Shown here: piece by piece, positions 8,353-17,400 of the stretch
How the letters are laid out: every line of letters begins with the position of its first letter
Position numbering within the stretch: the first letter of the stretch is position 1
Assembly: GCA_022843025.1 (NCBI GenBank)
Contig: JALHOL010000003.1
Span: 62,001-126,000, forward strand
Length of the DNA: 64,000 bases
Direction of reading: 5' to 3'
Origin: Paracoccaceae bacterium
Lineage (GTDB): Bacteria > Pseudomonadota > Alphaproteobacteria > Rhodobacterales > Rhodobacteraceae
Made by a program: the position numbers and the translations under genes
Notes under the pieces: model-generated
What the model was told of the DNA's origin: nothing
Databases searched by the model: none
What the model saw: only the letters and a program-made list of their open reading frames with translations

Positions 8353-9257
8353 CAATTCCTGTATGCCGGGGTCTGGTTGCCAAGAAGGAAGCGGGCGGGG
8401 TCGCTACTGATGCGGTCGGACAGGGCGCGGATGCTGCCCACCATGGTGCGCGCCTCTTGCGCGAGGGTGCTGAACCTTGGCAGGCCGGTACGGGAGAATT
8501 CGGCCAGTCCGGTGGCAGAGCGGCGGACATCAGCCAGCGTTGCCTTGAGCGCGGCCATCAGGTCGGGGATATCCGCCCCGATGACGGTGTTGGCGCTGGC
8601 GAAGGCCTTTTCCGCCTGCACCAGCGCGGCATCGGCGCGGGTCAGGGTCGCCTCGGCCTTGGCCATGACGGTATCGGTCTGGGCGGCCATGCTGTCGATG
8701 CGGGCGGTGGCGGTTTCTACGTTCTTAAGGATTTCCGCGATGGCGGCGCTGTTTTCCGGGGTGGTGAAGTTGCGGATGTCTTCCATCAGGGCGATGGCTT
8801 CGGCCAGCAGATCGGGGGCATCGGTGATCAGGCCTTGAACGACCGAAGGCTCAGAGGGGATGACTGGCACATCGGCGGGGGGGTCGGCCTGAAGGCGGTC
8901 TGAGTCTGCCCGCCCGCCTTCGAGCGCGACGAAGGAGACACCCGTTACGCCCTGCGAGGCGAGGGTTGCCATCGTGTCAGTGCGGATGGGGGTGGAGGCG
9001 AACACTTCGATCCGGACGCGGACAAGGGCGGGGTTGGCGCGGTCAAGCTCGATGGTCAGTACCTTGCCGACATCCACCCCGTTGTAGCGCACGGCGCTGG
9101 CTTGACCGAGCCCCGCCACGGTATCGAAGAGGATGTCGTATTGCGCGAAGGTGCGGTCAATCTCGACCTTGGCCAGCCAGAGGATAAAGCCCAGCGCGGC
9201 GAGCAAGCTGAACAGGGTGAAGCTGCCCACAAGAATGTAGCGTGCGCGTGTTTCCAT
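8352..9257 (-). CDS. mlaD: MlaD-family (MCE domain) substrate-binding protein
   Basis: A 301-residue protein with one N-terminal membrane anchor (YILVGSFTLFSLLAALGFILW, residues about 7-28) and an MCE domain at about 40-120 (VAGLGQASAVRYNGVDVGKV, then VTGVSFVALEGG). The long C-terminal part is helical with repeated alanine-rich heptads (about 150-290), which would form the periplasmic helical barrel through which lipids pass. It works with the permease and ATPase encoded just upstream to move phospholipid between membranes. The start shares one base with the stop of the ATPase gene. Confidence 0.9.
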   Translation of the reverse strand: METRARYILVGSFTLFSLLAALGFILWLAKVEIDRTFAQYDILFDTVAGLGQASAVRYNGVDVGKVLTIELDRANPALVRVRIEVFASTPIRTDTMATLASQGVTGVSFVALEGGRADSDRLQADPPADVPVIPSEPSVVQGLITDAPDLLAEAIALMEDIRNFTTPENSAAIAEILKNVETATARIDSMAAQTDTVMAKAEATLTRADAALVQAEKAFASANTVIGADIPDLMAALKATLADVRRSATGLAEFSRTGLPRFSTLAQEARTMVGSIRALSDRISSDPARFLLGNQTPAYRN

Positions 9258-10042
9258 CAGATCGCCCCCTGCGCCTGCAGCGCGGCATGGGCGCGTGGCC
9301 CGTGAAAATAGGAATGGACCCAAGGGTCATCGACCTGCAGCATTTCGGCCATGGTTCCGGTCACGAGCACCTTTTTTTCGGACAGCACGGCGATGCGGTC
9401 GCAGGTGGCGTGCAGCGTGTCGAGGTCATGGGTGACGAGAAACACCGTCAGGCCCAGCGCCTTTTGCAGGGCGATGATGAGGGCGTCGAATTCTGAGGCG
9501 CCAATGGGATCGAGGCCTGCGGTGGGTTCATCCAGGAACAGGATTTCCGGATCGAGCGCGAGGGCGCGGGCCAGCCCTGCCCGTTTGCGCATGCCACCCG
9601 ACAGATCAGAGGGGTAGAGGTCGCCCGCCTGCGGTTTGAGCCCCACCATGGCGATGCGCAGATCGGCCAGTGCGGTGCGGGTGTCTTCGTCGATCCCCAG
9701 CAGTTCGCGCATGGGGGCGGCGACATTCTCGCGCACGGTGAGCGAAGAGAAGAGCGCGCCATCCTGAAACATCACGCCCCAGCGGTTCTGCACCGCGCGC
9801 AGGTCGCGGCCCTGTGCGGTAAGGACATCAGTGCCAAGGACGGTGATCTTGCCCTCAGTCGGGGTTTGCAGGCCGACGATGGTGCGCAAGAGCACCGATT
9901 TGCCGCTGCCGGAGGCACCGACGACGCCCAGCACCTCGCCCCGGCGGACATCAAGGTTCAGGCCCTTGTGCACGACCGTCTTGCCAAAGCGATTGGTCAG
10001 GTTGCGGACGGTGATGATCGGGGCGGGGTCCGGGTCGGCCAT
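9257..10042 (-). CDS. mlaF: Lipid ABC transporter ATP-binding protein MlaF
   Basis: A 261-residue ABC ATPase. It has Walker A GASGSGKS near residue 41, a Q-loop in MFQDGALF, the signature LSGGMRKR, Walker B EILFLDEPTAGLDP and the H-loop histidine in VTHDLD. LSGGM followed by a basic stretch is typical of the Mla/Ttg2A branch rather than importers with LSGGQ. It powers lipid movement with MlaE. The frame is open upstream, but the protein start MADPDPAPIITVRNL fits the family, and its ATG shares one base with the permease stop. Confidence 0.92.
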   Translation of the reverse strand: MADPDPAPIITVRNLTNRFGKTVVHKGLNLDVRRGEVLGVVGASGSGKSVLLRTIVGLQTPTEGKITVLGTDVLTAQGRDLRAVQNRWGVMFQDGALFSSLTVRENVAAPMRELLGIDEDTRTALADLRIAMVGLKPQAGDLYPSDLSGGMRKRAGLARALALDPEILFLDEPTAGLDPIGASEFDALIIALQKALGLTVFLVTHDLDTLHATCDRIAVLSEKKVLVTGTMAEMLQVDDPWVHSYFHGPRAHAALQAQGAI

Positions 10043-11154
10043 CACACCCCCCAGATCGCGAAGAAGATGGAAAAGAGGGCATCCACCACGATCACCAGAA
10101 AGATCGCGATGACGACCGAGCTTGAGGTGCGGCTGCCCAGCGATTCCGTGTCGCCCTTGACCTGCATACCCTGATGGCAGCCCACGACGCCGATGATCAG
10201 CGCGAAGACCGGGGCCTTGGACAGGCCCACCAGCAGGTGGGAGACGTCGGTATCCATCAAAAGCTGCGTGCGGAACATGCCCGGTGAGATGCCAAGGTCC
10301 ACCCAAGCCATCAGCCCGCCGCCGACCAGCCCGGCCATATTGGCGACAAAGCCCAGCAGCGGCAGCATCAGGACCAGCGCCAGAACGCGCGGCAGGACCA
10401 AGAGTTCGATCGGATCAAGGCCGAGGACGCGCATGGCATCAATCTCTTCGCGCATCTTCATTGATCCGATGGCGGCAGTGAAGGCCGAGGCGGAGCGGCC
10501 TGCGACGATGATCGCGGTCAGAAGAATGCCCAGTTCGCGCAGGATAGAGACGGCGATGAGGTTGACGACAAAGACCTCGGCCCCGAATTGCTTGAGCTGT
10601 GTCGCGCCTTGGAAGGCCAGCACGATGCCGATGAGGAAGCCCATCAGCGCCACAATGGGCAGGGCGTTCAGACCGGCCTGCTGCATGTGATGGACCAGCG
10701 CGGTAAACCGCAGGCGCGAAGGATGCAGGATCGTGTTGCCGAGGCGCGCGATGACAAGGCCCAGAAAGCCCAGACTGCCGCCGATGACCGCGCCATAACC
10801 GCTGACAGCGGCCCCGATCCATGCCAGTTCGTCGCCCGCACGGTGATGCACAGGGCGGCGGCGGCGCTTTTGCGGGACGGGCAGCGCATCGGTGACGGTT
10901 TGCAGCAACAGGCCATGCGCGACGCTGGCCCCGGTGACAGGGACCTGCGCGCCCTTGGCCGCGGTGCGGGTGGCGATGAGCCAAGCCCCAGCGGTATCCA
11001 GCGCGGTCACGGCGGAAAGGTCCAACGCGGAAAAGCCGGGCCTTTCATCAAGAAAGGCCCGGACTTCGGGAAGGGTTGCCAAAGTGACCGGCCCGGTCAG
11101 CGCGGCGGTGCCGCGCGGCGCGGGCGGAGTGTCAGCCGCCGACGGTGATGCCAT
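10042..11154 (-). CDS. mlaE: MlaE-family lipid ABC transporter permease with N-terminal STAS domain
   Basis: A 370-residue protein. Residues about 10-95 form a STAS-like domain (LDLSAVTALDTAGAWLI), comparable to free-standing MlaB, fused to a permease with five or six membrane segments (about 130-370). The permease contains the MlaE signature around IVAGRSASAFTAAIGSMKMREEIDAM and MGFLIGIVLAFQGA. Its substrate should be glycerophospholipid, for outer-membrane lipid asymmetry. STAS-permease fusions are a known architecture in this family. The gene begins 22 bases before the end of the small membrane protein gene upstream of it. Confidence 0.92.
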   Translation of the reverse strand: MASPSAADTPPAPRGTAALTGPVTLATLPEVRAFLDERPGFSALDLSAVTALDTAGAWLIATRTAAKGAQVPVTGASVAHGLLLQTVTDALPVPQKRRRRPVHHRAGDELAWIGAAVSGYGAVIGGSLGFLGLVIARLGNTILHPSRLRFTALVHHMQQAGLNALPIVALMGFLIGIVLAFQGATQLKQFGAEVFVVNLIAVSILRELGILLTAIIVAGRSASAFTAAIGSMKMREEIDAMRVLGLDPIELLVLPRVLALVLMLPLLGFVANMAGLVGGGLMAWVDLGISPGMFRTQLLMDTDVSHLLVGLSKAPVFALIIGVVGCHQGMQVKGDTESLGSRTSSSVVIAIFLVIVVDALFSIFFAIWGV

Positions 11155-11323
11155 TCAGCCCGCCAAGAAGACCGGTTCCGTTCAGGATCCAGAGGATGAC
11201 GAAGATCACCACGACGACGTTGAGGATCGTTTTGATCTTTCGGTCCATCGGCAGATAGGTGTTCACGAGCCAGAGAAGAATGCCGACGACGATCAGTGTG
11301 ACGACAAGGGAAACAAGGGACAT
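11132..11323 (-). CDS. Thivi_2564-type small membrane protein
   Basis: A 63-residue protein with two membrane helices (VTLIVVGILLWLVNTYL, then a basic turn MDRKIK, then ILNVVVVIFVILWIL) and a glycine-rich tail. This layout matches a widespread family of small two-helix proteins of unknown function. The ATG at 11323 follows AAGGGA. Its 3' end overlaps the mlaE start by 23 bases, so it is probably the first gene of the lipid transporter operon, or its translation controls mlaE. Confidence 0.75.
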   Translation of the reverse strand: MSLVSLVVTLIVVGILLWLVNTYLPMDRKIKTILNVVVVIFVILWILNGTGLLGGLNGITVGG

Positions 11324-11592
11324 GGTGGAAATCCTGTTCGGTTTGGGGTGAAGCCCGGTCCAGCGCTGTGCTGTTCTAGGGGCCGGCTGGGAATGCGGGC
11401 GGAAGGCCTGCATCCGGGAGTGATCTTGCGTCCAGTTGCCGGGCTTGGCGGGCAACAGGTCGTGCGGAAGGCCAGCCTGTACCGGCTGTCCTTTCCTGAC
11501 CTGTCGCGCATTGCCCCGGAACGTTCATCGGCCTGATAACGCAGGGCGGCCGTCCCGGTTCCCTGACGGGGTGGATTATTCACGACGCCATG

Positions 11593-11614
11593 CCCCGCCC
11601 TTTTCCGGGCGGGG
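11593..11614 (-). terminator. Hairpin after the ecfG stop codon
   Basis: A perfect 8-bp GC stem, CCCCGCCC/GGGCGGGG with loop TTTTCC on the plus strand, begins six bases beyond the sigma-factor stop codon. No T run follows on the minus strand, so termination is probable but not certain. Confidence 0.5.
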
Positions 11615-11620
11615 ATCAGG

Positions 11621-12250
11621 TCAGGCGAGGCGGGCCAGCGATCCGCCCATGACGGCACGGGTGACCGGATCGGCGAGCGGGGCGAAGGGTTCGGCATCCT
11701 CCAGCCCCATCAGTTCGGCCAGCCGTCTGCGCGCGCGGCTGGTGCGGCTTTTCACCGTGCCGATGGCCGTGCCGATCATTTCGGCGGTTTCCTCGGTCGA
11801 GTAACCCGACGCGCCTACCAGCAGCAGCACTTCGCGGTGTTCGGCGGACAGTTGGGCAAAGGCACGGTGGAAATCGCGGAAGGCGAGCCGTCCATCATGG
11901 GCGGGCAGTTCGAACAGGGTGGCGGCGTGCAGTCCTTCGGGATCGGGCACCTCGCGGCGGTGCTTGCGGCGACCGGAATAGAATGTGTTGCGCAGGATGG
12001 TGAAGAGCCAGGCCTGCATGTTGGTGCCGGGCAGGAACTTGTCGATGTTGCTCCAGGCTTTGAGGATGGTGTCCTGCACCAGATCATCGGCGGCCGCGCG
12101 GTTGCCTGTCAGGCTGATGCCGAAGGCGCGCAGGGGGGTAAGGTAGGCCGTCACCTCATCGCGAGGGTCAAGCTGGCCATTGGGGGCGAGGGTCGGCTTT
12201 TCGCTGGCGTCGCGGACGTAGCGGGTGCCTTGCAGCGTGACAACGTTCAT
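11621..12250 (-). CDS. ecfG: EcfG-type RNA polymerase sigma factor (general stress response)
   Basis: A 209-residue ECF sigma factor. Region 2 spans about residues 30-100 (DDLVQDTILKAWSN, then WLFTILRNTFYSGRRKHRREV) and region 4 about 130-190 (GASGYSTEETAEMIGTAIGT, then VKSRTSRARRRL). The NTFY and KHRREV segment and the LVGASG motif are characteristic of the EcfG (RpoE2/SigT) branch that directs the alphaproteobacterial general stress response at GGAAC-N16/17-CGTT promoters. Eight exact copies of that promoter occur in this window. The usual partners nepR and phyR are not adjacent, so this may be a secondary EcfG. I chose ATG 12250, the start of the conserved protein; no clear EcfG box is seen in its own upstream region. 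Confidence 0.87.
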   Translation of the reverse strand: MNVVTLQGTRYVRDASEKPTLAPNGQLDPRDEVTAYLTPLRAFGISLTGNRAAADDLVQDTILKAWSNIDKFLPGTNMQAWLFTILRNTFYSGRRKHRREVPDPEGLHAATLFELPAHDGRLAFRDFHRAFAQLSAEHREVLLLVGASGYSTEETAEMIGTAIGTVKSRTSRARRRLAELMGLEDAEPFAPLADPVTRAVMGGSLARLA

Positions 12251-12872
12251 GTGCCGGACTCCTTGTTTTGCAGGCGAAGGGAGAGGCGATTTCCGGGTGT
12301 GCCGATCTGGCGGACCAGACGGATGGGCAGCAGCCCGTTCTGCGACATTCTGGCAGGGACGGCCTGGGCCGCGCTTTGGAACCAATGGCGCAGCCGCCGC
12401 GTTTGGTTCCGGAGGGACAAAAGGCAGGGGGAGCGTGTGAATGACGGGGTCAATTATGTCTCCTTTCTTTGGCGCACGGAGGCACGGGTCGGACCGGGGA
12501 AGGTCTGACGGGCGTGGCTCTGGCGGATGGCGACGGCGCGCCGGGAAATGCCGTGATGAAAAAGGGGCTGGTACAAAATGCGGGTCACCCGTTCGTCGGG
12601 ATCACCGCGCGTCTGAAACAAGGCGTCTTCGGGCGGGGCGCAGCGCCCGCCTGTGTGTTTTGGCGTTTGATCCCTTGGCTGTTTGCGAAGGACTGTGTGA
12701 TCGCGGTGGTCAGATCGACTGGACAGGTGGTGTCAGGTCAGTTGTCTGCAGTGGGGTGGCCAGGGGCAGTTGGCGGGAATCGGACAGGGCATGTGTTCTC
12801 CACTTCTCCCCGACCATGCGCTGTGTCAGCGTGGCCCGCATTAATCTGTGACATAGGAAGGGATGTTTTCTG
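12251..12872. other. 622-base intergenic region between ecfG and the Crp/Fnr gene
   Basis: Several frames are open here but their products are arginine- and glycine-rich without recognisable features, so I call none of them. The region holds a GGAAC/CGTT promoter-like sequence inside an inverted repeat at 12378-12410, and the leader of the Crp/Fnr gene with GGAAGGG before its ATG. Confidence 0.5.
12378..12403 (+). promoter_or_regulatory. EcfG-type promoter sequence (N17) inside an inverted repeat
   Basis: GGAAC at 12378-12382 and CGTT at 12400-12403 are separated by 17 bases. The -35 part also forms the left arm of an inverted repeat, GGAACCAA and TTGGTTCC (12378-12385 and 12403-12410). It reads away from ecfG toward the Crp/Fnr gene, whose start is 470 bases further on. 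No convincing nearby gene is seen, so it may drive a small RNA, give a long leader, or be chance. Confidence 0.45.
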
Positions 12873-13613
12873 ATGACCATTGCCTGCGATAAATGCCCAC
12901 TGCGCAAACAACCGCTGTTCGTTCCCTTCACCGAGGACGAAATCCAATTCATGATGCAGTTCAAATCGGGCGAGCTGAGCGTGGATGCGGGCACGACAGT
13001 TCTGATGGAAGGCTCGAACAGCCCGCAGATTTATACGGTCTTCAGCGGGATGGGGACGCGATACACCACTCTGGAAAACGGCCGCAGGCAGGTGATCAAC
13101 TTCCTTTTTCCCGGTGATTTCATCGGCTTGCAGGCCAGCCTGATGGGAGAGATGAAGCATTCGGTCGAGGCGAGCACGCCCATGGTGCTCTGTGCCTTTC
13201 GTCGGAGCGATTTGTGGAACCTGTTCCGCGCGCAGCCCAACCGGGCCTATGACCTGACATGGATCGCGGCGGTGGAGGAACATTTTCTGGGGGAAACCAT
13301 CGCGACTTTGGGTCAGCGGGATGCCGCTCAGCGGATCGCCTGGGCGTTTTTGCGGGTGGAAAAGCGGCTGCGGGCGGTGGGACTTGGCAGTTCGGGGGCG
13401 AATACGGCCACGGTTCCCCTGCCCTTTCGGCAGCAGGATCTGGCCGATGCGCTGGGTCTGTCGCTGGTGCATACCAACAAGACGCTGGCGCGGCTGCGGT
13501 CGCTCAAGGTGGCGACGTGGAATGACGGGATGCTTTCGGTGATGGATCGCGCCGGGCTGGCCGCAATTGCGATGGTGGAGCCGGAGAAGGAAGAGAAGCG
13601 CCCGATTTTGTGA
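12873..13613 (+). CDS. Crp/Fnr-family transcriptional regulator
   Basis: A 246-residue regulator with an N-terminal cyclic-nucleotide-binding-like domain (about 20-130: FPGDFIGLQASL) and a C-terminal winged helix (about 165-235: FRQQDLADALGLSLVHTNKTLARL). The N-terminus has a CDKC pair (Cys5, Cys8) and one more cysteine at 107. That is fewer than the four that bind the oxygen-sensing cluster in FNR, so oxygen sensing is not assured. The recognition helix has HTNKTL instead of the FNR-type E--SR. Proteins of this exact type are common in Rhodobacterales. A FixK/Fnr-like palindrome at 44289-44302 shows such boxes exist in the genome, but no link is proven. Confidence 0.85.
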   Translation: MTIACDKCPLRKQPLFVPFTEDEIQFMMQFKSGELSVDAGTTVLMEGSNSPQIYTVFSGMGTRYTTLENGRRQVINFLFPGDFIGLQASLMGEMKHSVEASTPMVLCAFRRSDLWNLFRAQPNRAYDLTWIAAVEEHFLGETIATLGQRDAAQRIAWAFLRVEKRLRAVGLGSSGANTATVPLPFRQQDLADALGLSLVHTNKTLARLRSLKVATWNDGMLSVMDRAGLAAIAMVEPEKEEKRPIL

Positions 13614-13677
13614 GGTGCTATGGGCCGCCGCCGGTGCACCCCGGGGAGCAGAGCGGCGGCGGGTCGGTTATGAGGCG

Positions 13678-14142
13678 TCAAAGGGTGAAGTGATCGCCCA
13701 TGTCGGGATCATCGCCGGTCAAACGCGCTTTGGCGATGTTGAACATGAAGCGGATGCCCGAGGTGGGGGTGACCCAGACTTCGCCGCCCGTCACCTGCAT
13801 CGACAGAAGGCGGACATCGGGATCGTTGATCCCGCCTTCGAACCAGGTTTCAACGATGACACCCCAAAGCTCTTCGAGTTTCACACGGTCCTGCGAGATG
13901 GACAGCGTGCCCGTGACCTGCGCGAAAAGGCCTTTGCCGTTATCGGCCAGCAGATAGGTGCAGGGGGCGGGGCCGGTTTCCAGCCTGTCGGTGATATCGG
14001 TGCCCTTGGCGGTGATGAACCACAAACGGCTATCGGCGCGGTCGGCGTGATGTGACATCGGCACCCAGCGGGCGCTGCCCTCGGGTGCCAGCATCCCGGC
14101 ATTGACCGTTTCGATGCGGTCCCAGAATTCGGTCTTGCTCAT
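13678..14142 (-). CDS. Pyridoxamine 5'-phosphate oxidase-like, FMN-binding general stress protein
   Basis: A 154-residue split-barrel protein of the general stress protein 26 / pyridoxamine-phosphate-oxidase-like family, expected to bind FMN. It starts MSKTEFWDRI and has the strand pattern SRLWFITAKGTDITDRL and GLFAQVTGTLSI. It ends with a conserved tryptophan-containing strand (GGEVWVTPTSG) and a helical tail. The biochemical substrate of this family is not established. An exact EcfG-type promoter ends 48 bases before the ATG (14190-14214), so it should be induced in the general stress response. Confidence 0.8.
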   Translation of the reverse strand: MSKTEFWDRIETVNAGMLAPEGSARWVPMSHHADRADSRLWFITAKGTDITDRLETGPAPCTYLLADNGKGLFAQVTGTLSISQDRVKLEELWGVIVETWFEGGINDPDVRLLSMQVTGGEVWVTPTSGIRFMFNIAKARLTGDDPDMGDHFTL

Positions 14143-14189
14143 TGGTGTGTTCCCTTTTCGCCGGACATCTGGCCCGGACTGCCCTTGTC

Positions 14190-14214
14190 AACGCGACGGG
14201 CGGGTGGGGGTTCC
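14190..14214 (-). promoter_or_regulatory. EcfG-type promoter of the FMN-binding stress gene
   Basis: On the minus strand GGAAC (14214-14210) is followed after 16 bases by CGTT (14193-14190). The -10 box lies 48 bases from the ATG at 14142. Both boxes match the consensus exactly. Confidence 0.8.
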
Positions 14215-14410
14215 GAAAGGGATCGTCAAAGCGGGGGAAAGTCGGCCGGGATGGCGCCAAGGCCATCCCGGCCACGATATCTGGCACCCAAGCACCAATA
14301 TCCGAACGGAGGTGGGACAGGGAATTGCCTCCGTTGCGGAACCAACCCGGAGGCGGGGATTCGGTTCCCTGAATTTGCGCATTCCCTCGATGAAATCGGC
14401 ACTGGCGCTG

Positions 14411-17400
14411 TCAGCCTGCGGGCGGGCCCAGTGTCAGGCGCAGATGCGTGACACCGGGTTTCAGGCGCAGGTGGAAGGGGCCGCCTGCATGGGCGACCGG
14501 GCGGCGGTCCAGCGTGGCGAGCGCGACGCCGTGTCCGCCGTGGACGGGATTGATCACCTCTACCTCCACCCGCGATTGGGCGTGGCGAAGGGTCAGCGTG
14601 ACGCCGGGCCAATCGGGGGGCAGGCAGGGATCGAAGATCAGCGTGTCGCCTGCCCGCGTGAGGCCGAGGATGCCTTCGATCCCGGCGCGATACATCCAGC
14701 CGGCCGAGCCGGTATACCATGACCAGCCCGCCCGCCCCGCATGTGGGGCGACGGAATAGACATCTGCGGCGATGACATAGGGTTCGGCCTTGTAGCGCAG
14801 AGCATCGGTGGGGGTGCGGCTGTGGTTGATCGGGTTGAGGAGCGCGAACAGCGCCGCCGCTTTGTCACCCTGCCCCAGTTTGGCATGGGCGAGGATGGCC
14901 CACATGGCCGCGTGGCTGTACTGGCCGCCGTTTTCGCGCAGCCCCGGCGGGTAGCCCTTGATATAGCCCGGATCGCGCGGGGTGCGGTCGAAGGGCGGGG
15001 TGAAGAGGAGCGCCAACCCCGGATCAGGGCGGATCAGGTGGTGATCGACCGATGCCATGGCCTGCGCTGCGCGGGCCGGATCGGCAGCGCCCGACAACAC
15101 CGCCCAGGATTGGGCGATGGAATCGATCCGGCATTCATCGGACTGGTCGGATCCCAGCCATGACCCATCGTCGAAGGTGCCGCGCCGGTACCATGCGCCG
15201 TCCCAACCCACGGCCTCGATCGCGGCGCGCAGGTCTTCGGCATGGGCGCGCCAGCGGGCGGCGCGGGCGGGGTCGCGGGTATCGGCCAGTGGGGCCATCA
15301 TGCGCAGGGTGGCAATCAGCAGCCAGCCCAGCCAGAGGCTGGTGCCCCTGCCCTGTTCGCCCACGCGGTTCATCCCATCGTTCCAGTCGCCGGTGCCGAT
15401 CAATGGCAGGCCATTCTCGCCCGTCAACGCGATGGCCTGATCCAGCCCGCGCGCGCAATGTTCGAACAACGTGGCAGTCTGATCCGACAGGTCGGGTTGA
15501 TAGAAGGCGTCATGCTGGCCGGGGGGGACAGGCGGGCCTTCGAGGAAGGGAAGCGGTTCGTTCAGGATGCCTGCATCCCCCGTCACGGCCACATAGCGCG
15601 CAACGCCAAAGCCCAGCCAGACCCTGTCATCCGAGATATGGGTGCGCACGCCCTGCCCGGAATGGGGTAGCCACCAGTGCTGCACGTCGCCTTCGGGGAA
15701 TTGGCGGGCCGCGGCGCGCAAAAGGTGTTCGCGCGTCATGTCGGGGCGGGTGAAGGTCAGCGCCATGCCATCCTGCAACTGATCGCGGAAGCCATAGGCG
15801 CCGCTGGCCTGATAAAAGCCCGCGCGCGCCCAGATGCGGCAGGCCAGCGTCTGATAGAGCAGCCAGCCGTTGAGCAGGATATCCATGGCACGGTCAGGCG
15901 TCTTCACCTGCACCGCGCCGAGGATGCCGTCCCAATGGGCAGCGATGTCGGCCTGCATCGCGTCAAGGTCCGAGCTGCGGTGGCGGTGGATCAGGTCGCG
16001 GGCGGATTCGATCGTGTCGGCCTGTCCCAGAAGCAGGCGCAGTTCCACGCTCTGCCCCGGCGCAAGGGTGACCACGCATTGCTGCGCGGCACAGGGGTCA
16101 ATCCCCGCCCCCAATCGCCCGGAGAGCGGCTGCCCGCGCAGGCCGCGCGGATCGGCCATGTTGCCGCCCGGGCCCATAACCTCGGCCCGGTCGCAGGTGA
16201 AGCCGGTCGCCTGCGCGCCGATATCGGCAAAGGCGACACGGCCGGGAAAGGCCATACCATAGGGGTTGCGTGCCATGAGCGCACCCGTGTCCGGGTCGCG
16301 TTCGGTGGTGATATGGGGCGCGGTGGTGCTGCGCGCGGGGCCGAGAACCCATTCGGCGTAGGTGGTGACGGACAGGCGGCGGGGGCGGTTGCTGCGATTG
16401 TGCAGGGTGAGGCGTGTGATGCGGAGCGGGTCTTGCAGCGGTACGGTCTGCACCATCCGCGCCGCGATGCCCTGCGCGGTGTGGTCAAAGCGGGAATAGC
16501 CAAAGCCGTGACGCGCGATATAGGTGCCGCCCCCGCGCATCGGCAGGGCGGTCGGTGTCCAGAGTGCGCCACTGTCGAGATCGCGGAGATAGACCGCCTC
16601 GCCCGGAGCATCGGTGACGGGGTCGTTGGACCAGGGGGTCAGCTGGTTTTCACGGCTGTTTTCGGCCCAGACCGGGCCGCTGCCTTCGGCCGAGGTGAGA
16701 AAGCCAAAGGCGGGGTTGGCCACTACGTTGATCCAGGGCGCGGGGGTTGTCGCGCCGTCTTTCAGGATGGTCACATATTCCCGGCCATCGGCGGCAAAGC
16801 CGCCGGTGCCGTTGAAGAATTCCAGCGCCGGGGTTGGGTCATCCGCGACCTCATCCACCATCACGGCGCGCGGTGGGACCGGGGCGGGCAGCAACGGCGG
16901 CAGCGCCTCGATCTGATGGCCGATATCGCCGCGGCCTGCCACCAAAACCACCCGCGCCACGGCGAGGAGCAGCGCCCGCGCCTCGGGTGTGATGAGATCG
17001 GTGCGCAGGGCGTGGACGGCACCCTGTGCCGAGCCAGCAGCGCGCGGACGGCTTTGCGCCATGCGCACCGCCGCCTCGATTCCGGTCTGGAGATCCTGCA
17101 CGTATGAGGAAGACCGGTCATTGAGAACCACCAGATCCACCGTCAACTGACGCGCGCGCCAGTATTCATGTGCGGCAAGGATCTGATGGACCTGCGCCAG
17201 ATCGGCGGCATCGTCGATCAGCATCAGGACGATGGGCAGATCACCGGAAATGCCAAACGGCCAAAGACCGGATTGCGGGCCAGCCCCTGCGATGATGCGC
17301 GAGGACCGGCTGCGCAGGCGCGGATCGGCCCGCAGCAGGAAGCCGGCGAGGGTTTGCAGATCGGCAGCCTGGGCATTCGAGATGCCAAGGTGGCGCAGTT

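Noticed and set aside
12441..12873. Two overlapping open frames of about 135 codons between the sigma factor and Crp/Fnr genes
   Set aside because: The products are arginine/glycine-rich with no family pattern and look like out-of-frame reading of GC-rich intergenic DNA.
14344..14368. GGAAC-N16-GGTT on the minus strand upstream of the FMN-binding stress gene
   Set aside because: The -10 box differs from CGTT and an exact promoter lies closer to the gene at 14190-14214.
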